64,000 nucleotides of DNA from Siphonodentalium dalli. Taxonomy: Eukaryota > Mollusca > Scaphopoda > Gadilida > Siphonodentaliidae. The position numbers were made by a program, and so were the translations under genes. The notes below the pieces were generated by a model. That model worked only from the letters and a program-made list of their open reading frames with translations. It had not been told where the DNA came from and did no database searches. The stretch lies in assembly GCA_032622095.1 (NCBI GenBank), contig CP136068.1, positions 185,771,960 to 185,835,959 on the forward strand. The letters run 5' to 3'. This document shows, piece by piece, positions 1 through 8,699 of the stretch (position 1 is its first letter; each line of letters opens with the position of its first letter).

Positions 1-94
1 AAATCGAAAAATCGAATCTACCCCAGCCGCGAGTGGAAATTCTGTATTTCCTTGTACCCACTCATGAGATAATCCGGGTATTCAACCAAAACCT

Positions 95-1028
95 TAGTCC
101 AACTCTTCTCGTACTAAAACTAGCTAAGATTTTGGGATGGAGATGCTAGTGTTTAGTCCGAGTTCCAGGCCCATGCATTTCTATGACACGAGTTACGTCC
201 AGGATCTGTGGCGGGAATCTGTGGTGTATTTTACTCGATTTACCTAACAAAGCAATACATGATGCTATATACATCGGAAAGAGTGACATCTTATGGTCAT
301 AATGGTGTATAATAATCTAACTTTAATGTTAAATTACACATAGAATATTCCGGTTGATTGCCACAAACATCGTTGTTTTTTCTGTTTGTTTACTTATTAA
401 CTGAAAGCCGAACTCAGGTTCCGAAGAACTTCGGCATTGTCCGGTGTTTGTTTTGGCCGAGACGAATTTCGATACAAACAAAATGGCGGCCCCCATGATA
501 TTCTAATGGTCATTGTGTTTACACTGTTTTAAACTGTGAGATGGTTATAATTCCCGTAATTTATTTAATGTATTACATTTATATCTTCAATATGTATTTA
601 ATCTATGTATTTATTTATTTATTGTCACGTATAATTACGATTACAATGGAGAATTCATCGTGCGTGGTTGATTGAAAATCTACGGAATATTTTCACCGGA
701 AAATGCCGAACGCAGTTCGCAAGGTCAACTGAGTTCGCATACTTTAAAAAATATGTAAACACTGCGGCAAAAGTTTCTTTTCACATTAAATTACCGCTTT
801 CAATTCACAACCGATGTGGGTTTCAGATCAAATAGCATGTCTTCTGCGGAAACTATCCGTTTATTGTAGCAATTGTGATATTTTATTTCATATAATTGTG
901 GTTTTATTTGAGCGGGTCACTAACGCTTAAGTCGTGTCATAGAAATGCATGGGCCTGGAACTCGGACTAAACACTAGCATCTCCATCCCAAAATCTTAGC
1001 TAGTTTTAGTACGAGAAGACTTGGACTA
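95..1028. mobile_element. Non-autonomous Mutator-like element (934 bp) in PAFAH1B2 intron
   Basis: Terminal inverted repeats of about 100 bp (95-195 and 928-1028) begin TAGTCCAA and are nearly identical, with one early mismatch (C/G). A 9-bp direct repeat, CCAAAACCT, flanks the element exactly (86-94 and 1029-1037). Long TIRs with 9-bp target duplications are the hallmark of the Mutator/MULE superfamily. The interior has no open reading frame of note, so the element needs a transposase from elsewhere. It sits in an intron of the PAFAH1B2-like gene. The superfamily is inferred from target-site length and TIR length only. Confidence 0.75.
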
Positions 1029-1049
1029 CCAAAACCTGTAGGTATTCTC

Positions 1050-1619
1050 TATATCTCCCTATTTGTTGTGTAATACATACATATCTCCCTGTTTGGTGTG
1101 TAATACATACATATCTCCCTGTTTGGTGTGTAATACATACCCCGCTGTACAAAACAAGTGTCCATTGGCACCGCTGTGTATTTGCCGTTCGGCTGCGGTG
1201 TCCGAGTTTGTAACTGCAGTTGAGCACCGCGGCCGAACGGCAAGTACACTGCGGCCAAACGGCAAGTACACTGCGGCCGAAAGGCAACTACCCTCGCGAT
1301 CGAATGGCATGTACACCGTGGTTAGATTTCTGGTTTGTATTGTCTTTTTTCAGTTTGATGAAAGTACACCGTGGCAACTACACCATGCCGAATGGCAATT
1401 ACACCGCGGCCCAACTGTAGTTAGCCGGTGGAGCCATGGTGTAGTTGCATTTCGGCCGCGGTGGCAACGTTAACCGCGCCGCAGTTAAGTGGGCACTTGT
1501 TTTGTCCAGCAGGGGACATATCTCCCTGTTTGGTGTGTAATACATACATATCTCCCTGTTTGGTGTGTAATACATATCTCCCTGTTTGGTGTGTAATACA
1601 TACATATCTCCCTGTTTAG
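1050..1619 (+). repeat. 30-bp minisatellite abutting a splice acceptor
   Basis: Unit about 30 bp, core TATCTCCCTGTTTGGTGTG followed by TAATACATACA. Three copies lie at 1050-1139 and four at 1516-1619, one of them a 26-bp variant. The array is interrupted by a GC-rich insert at 1140-1515. The final unit reads TATCTCCCTGTTTAG and runs straight into the exon at 1620. It is therefore the functional polypyrimidine tract and acceptor, and the other units carry TTTGG where the acceptor has TTTAGG. Confidence 0.85.
1140..1515. mobile_element. GC-rich 376-bp inverted-repeat insert inside the minisatellite
   Basis: The ends are imperfect inverted repeats (CCCCGCTGTACAAAACAAG at the left, mirrored by CTTGTTTTGTCCAGCAGGGG at the right). 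ACATA flanks both sides (1135-1139 and 1516-1520), a possible 5-bp target duplication, although the minisatellite itself contains ACATA. The interior is far more GC-rich than its surroundings. It is built of degenerate units around CCGCGGCCGAACGGCAAGTAC-like sequence (about 1180-1480), in both orientations. No coding content is convincing. The superfamily is unknown. Confidence 0.5.
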
Positions 1620-1742
1620 GTGGTGGTGCTGATGGCAGGAACAAACAACCATGATGAGACGGCAGAACAGATTGTTGAGGGACTCATTGAAATTGTGACG
1701 GCGATTCATTTGAGACAAAAATCCGCTTCTGTGATTGTTTTG
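1620..1742 (+). CDS. PAFAH1B2: PAF-acetylhydrolase 1b catalytic subunit, penultimate coding exon
   Basis: Internal exon of the alpha catalytic subunit of cytosolic PAF acetylhydrolase 1b, an SGNH-fold esterase that removes the sn-2 acetyl group of platelet-activating factor and pairs with LIS1 in animals. The 41 codons begin VVVLMAGTNNHDETAEQ and end SASVIVL. GTNNH is the family's block III motif, which carries the oxyanion-hole Asn. The exon follows an AG at 1618-1619 with a TCTCCCTGTTT pyrimidine tract and ends at a GTGAGT donor at 1743. Both junctions are phase 0, and the reading continues in frame into the exon at 2604. Earlier exons, with the catalytic Ser, lie left of the window. The acceptor tract is the last unit of a minisatellite. 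Assignment to alpha1 or alpha2 (PAFAH1B2 or PAFAH1B3) is not possible from this part; invertebrates often have one gene. Confidence 0.9.
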
Positions 1743-2603
1743 GTGAGTATTAATAACTCATTCAGGCTTCTCAACAATACCGGTACCGTTACTCAAACCA
1801 TCGGTACTTTGACAATTTACACTGAATGTTGCGTACCGCTGGTACACGGTACTAGGTGGTACTCAATTTAGTAGACTGTATATGTCTTTATAAGCGATGG
1901 ATAACTTTCATTTATTTAGGGCATTACTGTATAGTTGCATGACTCGCATAGGTTGCAACTTGCCCCGGCGAAAATGGATGTTGCAAATTTTTCACTTATT
2001 GTCCCCCGAAAAATTAATTTTCGGGGACTATAGAAATGGGTTCTGTCCGTTCGTCCATCTGTCCGTTTAGCCGTTCGTTGCACCATCCGTCCGTCCGTCC
2101 ATCACATTTTGAGTACCCTCATGGACTAATGCTGTTTTGGGGAATATTTTTCATTTTTGGCCGCCATCTTGGACGCCATCTTGAATCCTGAATTTTCACC
2201 AAGGTGGATTTTGGATATGTTATTCCCGATACTTTTCCACACAAAATGATACCAAAACCAGCTTTATAACAATTTTTTCTAGGTTCAACCTCCCGACGAC
2301 CACACTATAAAGGTTTATGAGGAACAATTCATCTGATTGTATATGTCAAGAGTTTCCATCATAAAATAAATTGCAAGTTTCTTGACACACTCTCTCGAAT
2401 TATGCAAAAATCAGGTTTATACGTTTTTTTTTTTTGCCCGAGTGATGTTAATTTTTCGTGATTTTTGTCTTCTGCTGATGTTTTTTAACCATTATTTAAA
2501 TGACTGATCTTACCTTGCCCATTTCTGAATTTTCACCGCGGGGGAATTCCAGCACCGGTGAAGCAACCTCTTGTTAATTATATTCCCTTTATTTCTTCCT
2601 CAG
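1743..2603 (+). other. Phase-0 intron of the PAFAH1B2-like gene
   Basis: The 861-bp intron runs from GTGAGT to TTCCTCAG. A palindrome around GTCCCC...GGGGAC lies at 2001-2028. It is followed by a CCGT-rich simple repeat at about 2041-2102 and CGCCATCTTGG-type sequence. I see no gene in it. Confidence 0.85.
2001..2105. repeat. Palindrome plus CCGT-rich simple repeat in intron
   Basis: A short hairpin (GTCCCCCGAAAAATT... mirrored by ...TTTTCGGGGAC) is followed at once by irregular CCGT/CCAT tetranucleotide runs. The association of the two suggests a worn dispersed repeat rather than independent simple sequence. Confidence 0.5.
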
Positions 2604-2930
2604 GGCCTCCCTCCAAGAGGAGAGAATCCAAATCCTCTACGGAAGAAAATCGCTGCAATAAATTCAGGCCTCGAAAAACATCTCAAATCCTACAATTTCG
2701 CCGTGTACCTCGCAACAGATCCGTCTCTCTACATAAACGAGAACACAAAACGTATAAGTTACAAGGATATGTATGACTATCTACATCTCACTCCGGCCGG
2801 CTACCAGAAAATTTGTGACCCGCTGCTTGAAGAGATTCAAAGTAGCCTACAAACATTCGTCAAAGTCGAAAACACGTCGATGACAATGGTTTCTTCTGTT
2901 TCTGATCTTGAAGCAGAAGGTGAAAGTTGA
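2604..2930 (+). CDS. PAFAH1B2: PAF-acetylhydrolase 1b catalytic subunit, terminal coding exon
   Basis: Last coding exon, 108 codons plus TGA. It starts GLPPRGENPNPLRKK directly after a TTTATTTCTTCCTCAG acceptor and is in frame with the exon at 1620. The DYLHLT motif near residue 62 of the exon supplies the D and H of the SGNH catalytic triad (DxxH, block V). The stretch after about residue 75 is a short, non-conserved tail rich in Ser and Glu, somewhat longer than in the vertebrate protein. No frameshift or stop breaks the two exons, so the gene looks functional. An inverted-repeat element begins 18 bases after the stop, inside what should be the 3'UTR. The first plausible poly(A) signal is ATTAAA at 3438-3443, beyond that element. 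The call rests on motif and exon-phase agreement with the animal family. Confidence 0.92.
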   Translation, partial: GLPPRGENPNPLRKKIAAINSGLEKHLKSYNFAVYLATDPSLYINENTKRISYKDMYDYLHLTPAGYQKICDPLLEEIQSSLQTFVKVENTSMTMVSSVSDLEAEGES

Positions 2931-2948
2931 GCCGTTTCTTCTTAATTA

Positions 2949-3378
2949 GTGACCCGCCATATCAAATCCAGTCGTAAGTCAGGATTTTTTTACCCTGTGC
3001 CAATGCATTCTCTTATATATGCGAGTCGACCATAGGTCGCCTCGCATATATAAGAGAATGCATTGGCCTAACAATTTTTTACAATTTTAATAATTTTTTC
3101 TTGTATTCTTTAACAATTTTATAATTTTTCCCATACAGAGCCCCAGACAAACATGAGCAGATGACACTCTTCTATATGCTTCTATATATGTGTGGGGCTC
3201 CCTGCAGGGTAATGGATGTTTTTTATTTTATGTCCTAAAAATTGTAAGAAACATTGTTAGGCCAATGCATTCTCTTATATATGCGAGGCGACCTATGGTT
3301 AACTCGCATATATAAGAGAATGCATTGGCACAGGGTAAAAAATCCCGACTTACGACTGGATTTTATATGGCGGGTCAC
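2949..3378. mobile_element. Inverted-repeat element carrying two 69-bp palindromes, in PAFAH1B2 3'UTR
   Basis: Outer arms GTGACCCGCCATATCAAATC (2949 on) and its mirror ending 3378 enclose a second inverted-repeat module, CCCTGTGCC...GGCACAGGG (about 2995-3334). TA is found at each edge of that module. The module holds palindromes at 2999-3067 and 3261-3329, separated by an AT-rich spacer with TTTTTCTTGTATTCTTTAAC. The whole could fold into a very long nested hairpin. It begins 18 bases after the PAFAH1B2 stop codon. Confidence 0.75.
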
Positions 3379-3471
3379 ATTTGTGATTAATTTATGTTTT
3401 TATGATGCTTCCATGGAGCTGAATGAGTTGGTGCAGCATTAAAGTCAGTGTTTATCATACATGTAGCTTAA

Positions 3472-3811
3472 CCCTTTCATGACGGGAGCTGCGCTGGTGC
3501 AGCATTAAAGACCCTGTGCCAGAGTTTTCTCTTATATATGCGGGTCTCCCATAGGGAGCCTCGCATACATAAGAGAATGCACTGGCTTACAAGGTCAAGT
3601 TAAATATTGTTAGGCCATTGCATTCTCTTATATATGTTAGTCTCCCACAGTAGCCTTGCATATATAAGAGAATGCATTGGCTTACAAGGTTAAGGTAAAT
3701 ATTGTTAGGCCAATGTATTCTCTTATATATGTGAGGCTCCCTATGCGAGACTCGCATATATAAGAGAATGCATTGGCACAGGGTTTTCAGGAAGCTCCAG
3801 TCATGAAGGGG
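3472..3811. mobile_element. TTAA-flanked piggyBac-like MITE with three palindromes
   Basis: The ends CCCTTTCATGACGGGAGCT and AGCTCCAGTCATGAAGGGG are inverted repeats and are flanked by TTAA on both sides (3468-3471, 3812-3815). This is the target duplication typical of piggyBac elements, whose ends also start CCC. Inside are three copies of the 69-bp palindrome (3518-3586, 3613-3681, 3709-3777), each diverged. They are linked by a spacer containing CTTACAAGGTCAAG and AAATATTGTTAGGCC. No transposase is present. Confidence 0.75.
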
Positions 3812-3829
3812 TTAAGTTTCACAATATGG

Positions 3830-4082
3830 AAGCCTTGAAATAGTGAGCCTGTCATTTGCAGAATGAGGTCCCCAGAGGGTGAATTTAGTGATGCTACCCC
3901 ACATAGTGGGCTAGCATCACCAAATTAACCCTCTGGGAACCTCATTCTGCTTACACCTCAGCAGAATGAGGTTCCCAGAGGGTGAATTTGGTGATGCTAG
4001 CCCACTATGCAGGGTAGCATCACTAAATTAACCCTCTGGGGACCTCATTCTGCAAATGACAGACACGCTATTTCAAGGCTTG
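3830..4082. mobile_element. GAATGAGG double-hairpin MITE, full copy
   Basis: Outer inverted repeats AAGCCTTGAAATAG and CTATTTCAAGGCTT are followed inward by a CTGTCATTTGCAG arm. Within are two back-to-back hairpins, each about 92 bp. Each starts CAGAATGAGGT and contains CCCTCTGGG and GATGCTA, and they are separated by about 12 bp. Similar copies occur at 5511, 9513 and 14868. No coding content is present and the target duplication is unclear. Confidence 0.7.
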
Positions 4083-4321
4083 GCAGCGTTCATTGTAGCT
4101 TAACATTCGCATTAGACTCTCGAGGGCTGCTGTTTTGCCCGTAGCTTGAGGTTTAGTTTGAAGCTGTCAGCCACGGTATTTAACGTTGCTTAAGGTGCAC
4201 AATTTGGTTTCTGATGGCCGCAGAGCTTATTGTAGCTTTTAAGTCCACAGTTTGGCATGTGTTCCAGTGCTGATCATGACTTAAGTTCCACGTCCGAATT
4301 CTGAAGAATGATCACATGTAC

Positions 4322-4635
4322 ATGATGGGAGTGCCTAGCTACGCGGATGTCATGTTTATGTGTCTGATTCGTCATGATGAGCATGTCTAGCTATGCAGAT
4401 GTCGTGTTTGTGTGTGTGATTTGTCATGATAGAAGTGCCCAGCTACGCGGATGTCATATTTATGCGGCTATGTCGGCATGATGGAAGTGTTTAGCTACGT
4501 GGATGTTGTGTTTGTGCGACTAACTGGACATGATGGGAGTGCCTAGCTATGCGGATGTCGTGTTTGTGCAACTGACTTGGTATAGTGGGAGTGCCAAGCT
4601 ACGCGGATGTCGTGTTTGTGCGGCTGACTCGGCAC
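4322..4635 (+). repeat. 52-bp tandem repeat, 6 copies
   Basis: The core AGCTACGCGGATGTC recurs at an exact 52-bp step (GCT at 4338, 4390, 4442, 4494, 4546 and 4598). Units share GATGGGAGTGCC and TGTTTGTG segments with many substitutions, so this is an old array of constant unit length. Confidence 0.85.
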
Positions 4636-4736
4636 AATGGAGATCTGATGGCGACAGTCATGTGGTTTAACCCTTCCCATAATTCATGTTAGCCAAAATT
4701 GACTGTTAACTCTATACTAAATGGATTCTCCCATGC

Positions 4737-5075
4737 AAGCCAGAGGGTGAATAGTGTGCTATTCTATACAGTGGGCTAGCATCACCAAATTCACCCTCTT
4801 GGGACCTCATGCTGCATGGGCGCATCTGCTATGGGAGATATAGACTCAGATTGAAATTTCCAAATGGTGAATATTGTGATGTACACCCATTGGGAACAAG
4901 CCTGAGTTTATTGTGCCTGTCATTTGCAGAATGAGGTCCCCAGAGAGTGAATTTAGTGACGCTATCCCGCACAGCAGGCTAGCATACCCAAATTCATCCT
5001 CTTGGGACCTCATTCAGCATGGCCTCATCTGCTACGGGTGACATACACTCAGATTGAAGTTCCCAAATGGTGAAT
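4737..5075. repeat. Degenerate pieces of the GAATGAGG hairpin family
   Basis: Two worn hairpins (about 4740-4815 and 4925-5020) with AGAGGGTGAA, GGCTAGCATCACC and GGGACCTCAT. They are joined by CTATGGGAGATATAGACTCAG-like sequence that is also seen in the copies at 9513 and 14868. Boundaries are uncertain. Confidence 0.55.
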
Positions 5076-5089
5076 ATAACAAAAGTTGC

Positions 5090-5184
5090 AGCGTGAGTAA
5101 ATCAATAGTGATATAACATAGGCTTCTATAAACATACAGCGTGATTAAATCAATAGTGATATAACATAGGCTTCTATAAACATA
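5090..5184 (+). repeat. 48-bp tandem duplication
   Basis: Two adjacent, nearly identical units starting AGCGTGA and containing AATCAATAGTGATATAACAT. The short open frame on the minus strand across it repeats the same peptide and is not a gene. Confidence 0.8.
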
Positions 5185-5510
5185 ATTTGTTGCTGGAAAT
5201 GCTGAATACATTTGTATTCCAAAATATTGATGCATGATACTTGTATGAATAGTCGCATAATAAGGCCCAAGAAAGCTAAATTTGTGGCTGGGGTTCCCAA
5301 ACAAATCTATTTTAACCTTAAAGATAATATATTTTGCAGAGAAAAAAAAATCCTTCAATTTTTTGAGAAATCACACATTATTTTGTACTAAGTGATGAAC
5401 ACCAGAGAATGTACCAGAGACTTATCACTCAGTTTGTTTATCTTTTAAAGATACACAATCCTGTATCTTTCAGGGACCAGCCTAGAGGGCGACTTGGGAG
5501 ATATCATCTC

Positions 5511-5764
5511 CAAGCCTTGAATTAGTGTGTCTGTCATTTGCAGAATGAGGTCCCCAGAGGGTGAATTTAGTGATGCTACCCCGCATAGTGGGCTAGCATC
5601 ACCAAATTCACCCTCTGGAGACCTCATTCTGCTGAGGTGTAAACAGAATGAGGTCCTCAGAGGGTGAATTTGGTGATGCTAGCCCGCTATGCGTGGTAGC
5701 ATCACTAAATTCACCCTCTGGGGACCTCATTCTGCAAATGACAGACACACTATTTCAAGGCTTG
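5511..5764. mobile_element. GAATGAGG double-hairpin MITE, full copy
   Basis: Same architecture as the element at 3830-4082. The outer arms CAAGCCTTGAATTAGTGTG and CACTATTTCAAGGCTTG enclose two hairpins that open CAGAATGAGGTC and hold GATGCTA...TAGCATC cores. The arms are better conserved here. No target duplication is clear. Confidence 0.7.
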
Positions 5765-6084
5765 AATGTAACCTAGCCAAACATTTACACATTTACACAA
5801 GTAGTCATGCTAATTTGCTATGATGCATGTGGGTCCTGCTGAATGATGCTGGTAGGGCGAACTGATGCCGTTAAGAAAAAGTACTGTAATATTTTCTAAA
5901 TTTGTCATTTTCATGGTACTTGGCTTTAAATCTGAGTGATTTTAGAAATAGCCAGCTTCTGTATGAAAGATTCAAGAACATGTATATTTTAGAAAAAGAT
6001 ATGAAATACTAATCTTGAATATATTTGATTTGCAACCAGTATTAAAATATTTCCCAATATATATGTTTTTGAATGGCTTTTCCT

Positions 6085-6890
6085 CGATAAACAAACTCTA
6101 AAATATTACGTACTTTTAACACGGCTTCCATCAAACAGATTACTAAAAGAAGTGTATGAGTTGGATAAAGATTTGTTTTGAAGATGGGCATAAATCTTGG
6201 CAACAAGCTCTGAACAAAATCACCACCCATTTCAATATAGATCTTGCATCTTTGAGCATGAATGGTATTGAGGAACAAATTTATCAATTTCATGAAAAAG
6301 AAGTTAATGGGCAAATAAGTCATCTTACACAAATGGTAGAAGATAATAAGCTTTTGTTATATAGTAACATTTATCAGAGTTTTAATTTACAATGTTATCT
6401 CAAATTTAGAATATCCAAAAATCTCACAAAATTCCTAACATCATTAAGGCTGAGTGCTCATAGACTGGCCATAGAAACTGAAAGCATGAAAAGACCAAAA
6501 CCTGATAGGAAAGATAGGAAATGCTCATTTTGTAACATTATTTTGTCAGAAACACACTAAACATAGAGCACCCCTTTTGAATAAGCTGGGATTAACCAGA
6601 TTGGATTTTTCTTCAGGATCAAAGGATGCAGGTCGAACAATTAAAAGAATTTTAAATCCGAATAATGCAAAAGATACGAAGTTGATATGTGAATTCATAA
6701 AAGTATGTATGGAATGAGCTAACCAACCTACTCCTCAATACCATCAATTCAAGGAAAAACACTTTTATTTTATTTTCTTCAACAAACGCATACATGTAAC
6801 AATTGTTTCTTATTGTTTTGTTTTTGTAATATATGTTTATTTATGTTATAGCAGAAACCAAAATTCATTGGTAATAAAACTTGAAACTGG
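6085..6890 (+). pseudogene. 3' end of a non-LTR retrotransposon (broken)
   Basis: The C-terminal part of an ORF2-type protein is visible across three frames. YYVLLTRLPSNRLLKEVYEL (about 6100-6160) shifts frame near 6170 into a 130-residue stretch. That stretch contains LRLSAHRLAIETESMKRPK and a zinc-knuckle-like KCSFCN, and ends at a stop near 6560. Residual sequence KHRAPLLNKLG... and ending CEFIKVCME lies in another frame up to about 6716. A noncoding tail ending GGTAATAAAACTTGAAACTGG-like sequence follows to about 6890. The ...SAHRL...KCSFC pattern is characteristic of the region after the reverse transcriptase in several animal LINE families. At least two frameshifts make it dead. The reverse transcriptase core is not present, which suggests 5' truncation. 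The exact clade is not determined. Confidence 0.65.
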
Positions 6891-6947
6891 AAACTTGATA
6901 TGTTCAGATTACCCAAACACTATGAAAATGACAACTTAAAAAAAATA

Positions 6948-7192
6948 GGTAGAGCGGTAATGTCGGAAGAGCTATACTCCTCCTTGTACTTGTTTAATGG
7001 TATACTTGTAGGGCGCGCATCTATAATCTCAAATCGACTCCACCTACCCCGCATGTGCAATTTGACTTATATATCAAGATGTTCCAGCCACTTTGGTGTT
7101 TTAAAAACCACCCGTTAATTAGTTGAATATATGGTGACTGCCAATTCTGGAGTGAAGGACAAGTATAGCTCCCGCGACATTACTCCTCTACC
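6948..7192. mobile_element. Mutator-like MITE (245 bp), divergent relative of the one in the 7.37-kb unit
   Basis: TIRs start GGTAGAGCGGTAATGTCGGA and mirror TCCCGCGACATTACTCCTCTACC. The flanks AAAAAAATA (6939-6947) and GAACAAATA (7193-7201) match at 7 of 9 positions, a worn 9-bp target duplication. The interior matches the element at 36441-36696 in the opposite orientation (for example CGCGCATCTATAATCTCAAA). Confidence 0.7.
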
Positions 7193-7325
7193 GAACAAAT
7201 AGTGGTATTTTTTTCTTAACAGTATCAGTTTGCCCTAACAGCATCATAGTACATTAGCAGGACCACATAACATGATTTGATTTTCTTTGGTCTCATTTTA
7301 TGCTGAGAATTTTGTTCTGTTTTAC

Positions 7326-8688
7326 TAGATCATGCCATGAATCTCTACTCAGGCTAACGCCCGTAGAGATCATATTCCACCAGCACAAAACCTTGGAACT
7401 TTTTGAAGTTTTGACAGGGAACCGTATAAAGTCGAAAAAGTAACACGGGGAATATATTTCTTAGTTATTATCTGTTCCTTAATAATGTACTTTACTGTAG
7501 GTGAAGGTCCCAACTCGAAATTTGAAATTTCATGATTAAAGCGAATTTTTTAGAGATTTTGCTTTGCGTTGCTGACAATTATAGCATTTCTCCTGGGTAA
7601 ATAATTCAATGTTTATTGCAATATCGGCTCACAAAGGTCATAGAAAAACATCCAATTTAGAGTTGGGACATTCACCAGTCTGAGTAAACTCATACCTAAA
7701 TATTCATTACAACATTGAATATAAGGTCTGACGGATAACATCGCTATCTCATTTCCAAGTCCTCGGGATTCCGTAATCTGATTGATTGCGTAAATTATTT
7801 TCCGTCCAATGAAACCGTATGGGTTAATAAACAAGTGTTAGTGGGCGGAGACTCCCATAATGTCACCTCTAAATATAGTAACAGAGCGGAATTTCTCCGA
7901 TCGAAAGCGATGCTTGCAAATACAACAGACAGAAACAATGGCTTCGAAATTATATATTTGGTACGATTCGGATTAATTTGAAGGATGTGCTAGACCTGAT
8001 AGATAGGCCTGCGCATGGTACGGTACCAACTTGGCCTCCCATAAATATAAATAGAACTCACTCATGTCCGTGTATTTGATTTACTTTATTGTACCATGGT
8101 TTTGCAAATCAAATTATTTGTCGTAAAAAGTCATCTGAAAGTTAACACCGAGGAAATGACTTAATTTTATGCTTTTAAATAGTTCTAAAGCATCATTTTT
8201 GATGACGACCTTATTTTTTGCTCTCGGATGCAGCTTTCCGTTTGATGCAGCGAGTTCATCTCCCGAAAAAGAATAGTCGCACACACTACAAATATTATCT
8301 GCTGTAAGTTTATGTCGCGACACAGGCCATTGCTATTGCGAAGCACAACAAATAACGCGTGGGGACACCTGTCAATCATCGATGTATTTTTTTTAATCTG
8401 TGACGTCATTTTGGGGAAGCTCTTCGCTGAATAGAAATGGTTTTGGCGACATAAGCTCCAGACTCTATATTTCAAATATAGAGTCGACGTTCACCCAGAC
8501 TGGACATTCACCCATTGTGAAGTACATTATTAAGGAACAGATAATAGCTGAGAAATATATTCCCCCGCGTTAATGTTCCGACTTTATAAAGGTTCCCTGT
8601 CAAAACTTCAAAAAGTTACAAGGTTTTGTACTAGTGGAATATGATCTCTAAGGGCGTTCGACAGAGTAGAGATTCAATGCATGATCTA
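7326..8688. mobile_element. Long-TIR Mutator-like element, copy 1 (1363 bp)
   Basis: Inverted repeats of about 190 bp start TAGATCATGCCATGAATCTC and include GAGATCATATTCCAC and TTGACAGGGAACC. They are mirrored at 8520-8688. The flanks CTGTTTTAC (7317-7325) and CAGTTTTAC (8689-8697) are a 9-bp target duplication with one mismatch. The interior holds no convincing gene: the short open frames near 7613-7834 and 8114-8475 overlap each other and match nothing I know. The second family copy is at 20723-22101, with a different interior. Confidence 0.75.
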
Positions 8689-8699
8689 CAGTTTTACCT

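Noticed and set aside
1063-1473. Open frame of 136 codons on the plus strand
   Set aside because: It runs through the minisatellite and the GC-rich repeat, and its translation is repetitive. It is a by-product of tandem repeats.
7613-8475. Possible transposase in the long-TIR element
   Set aside because: Only short overlapping frames with no catalytic motif.
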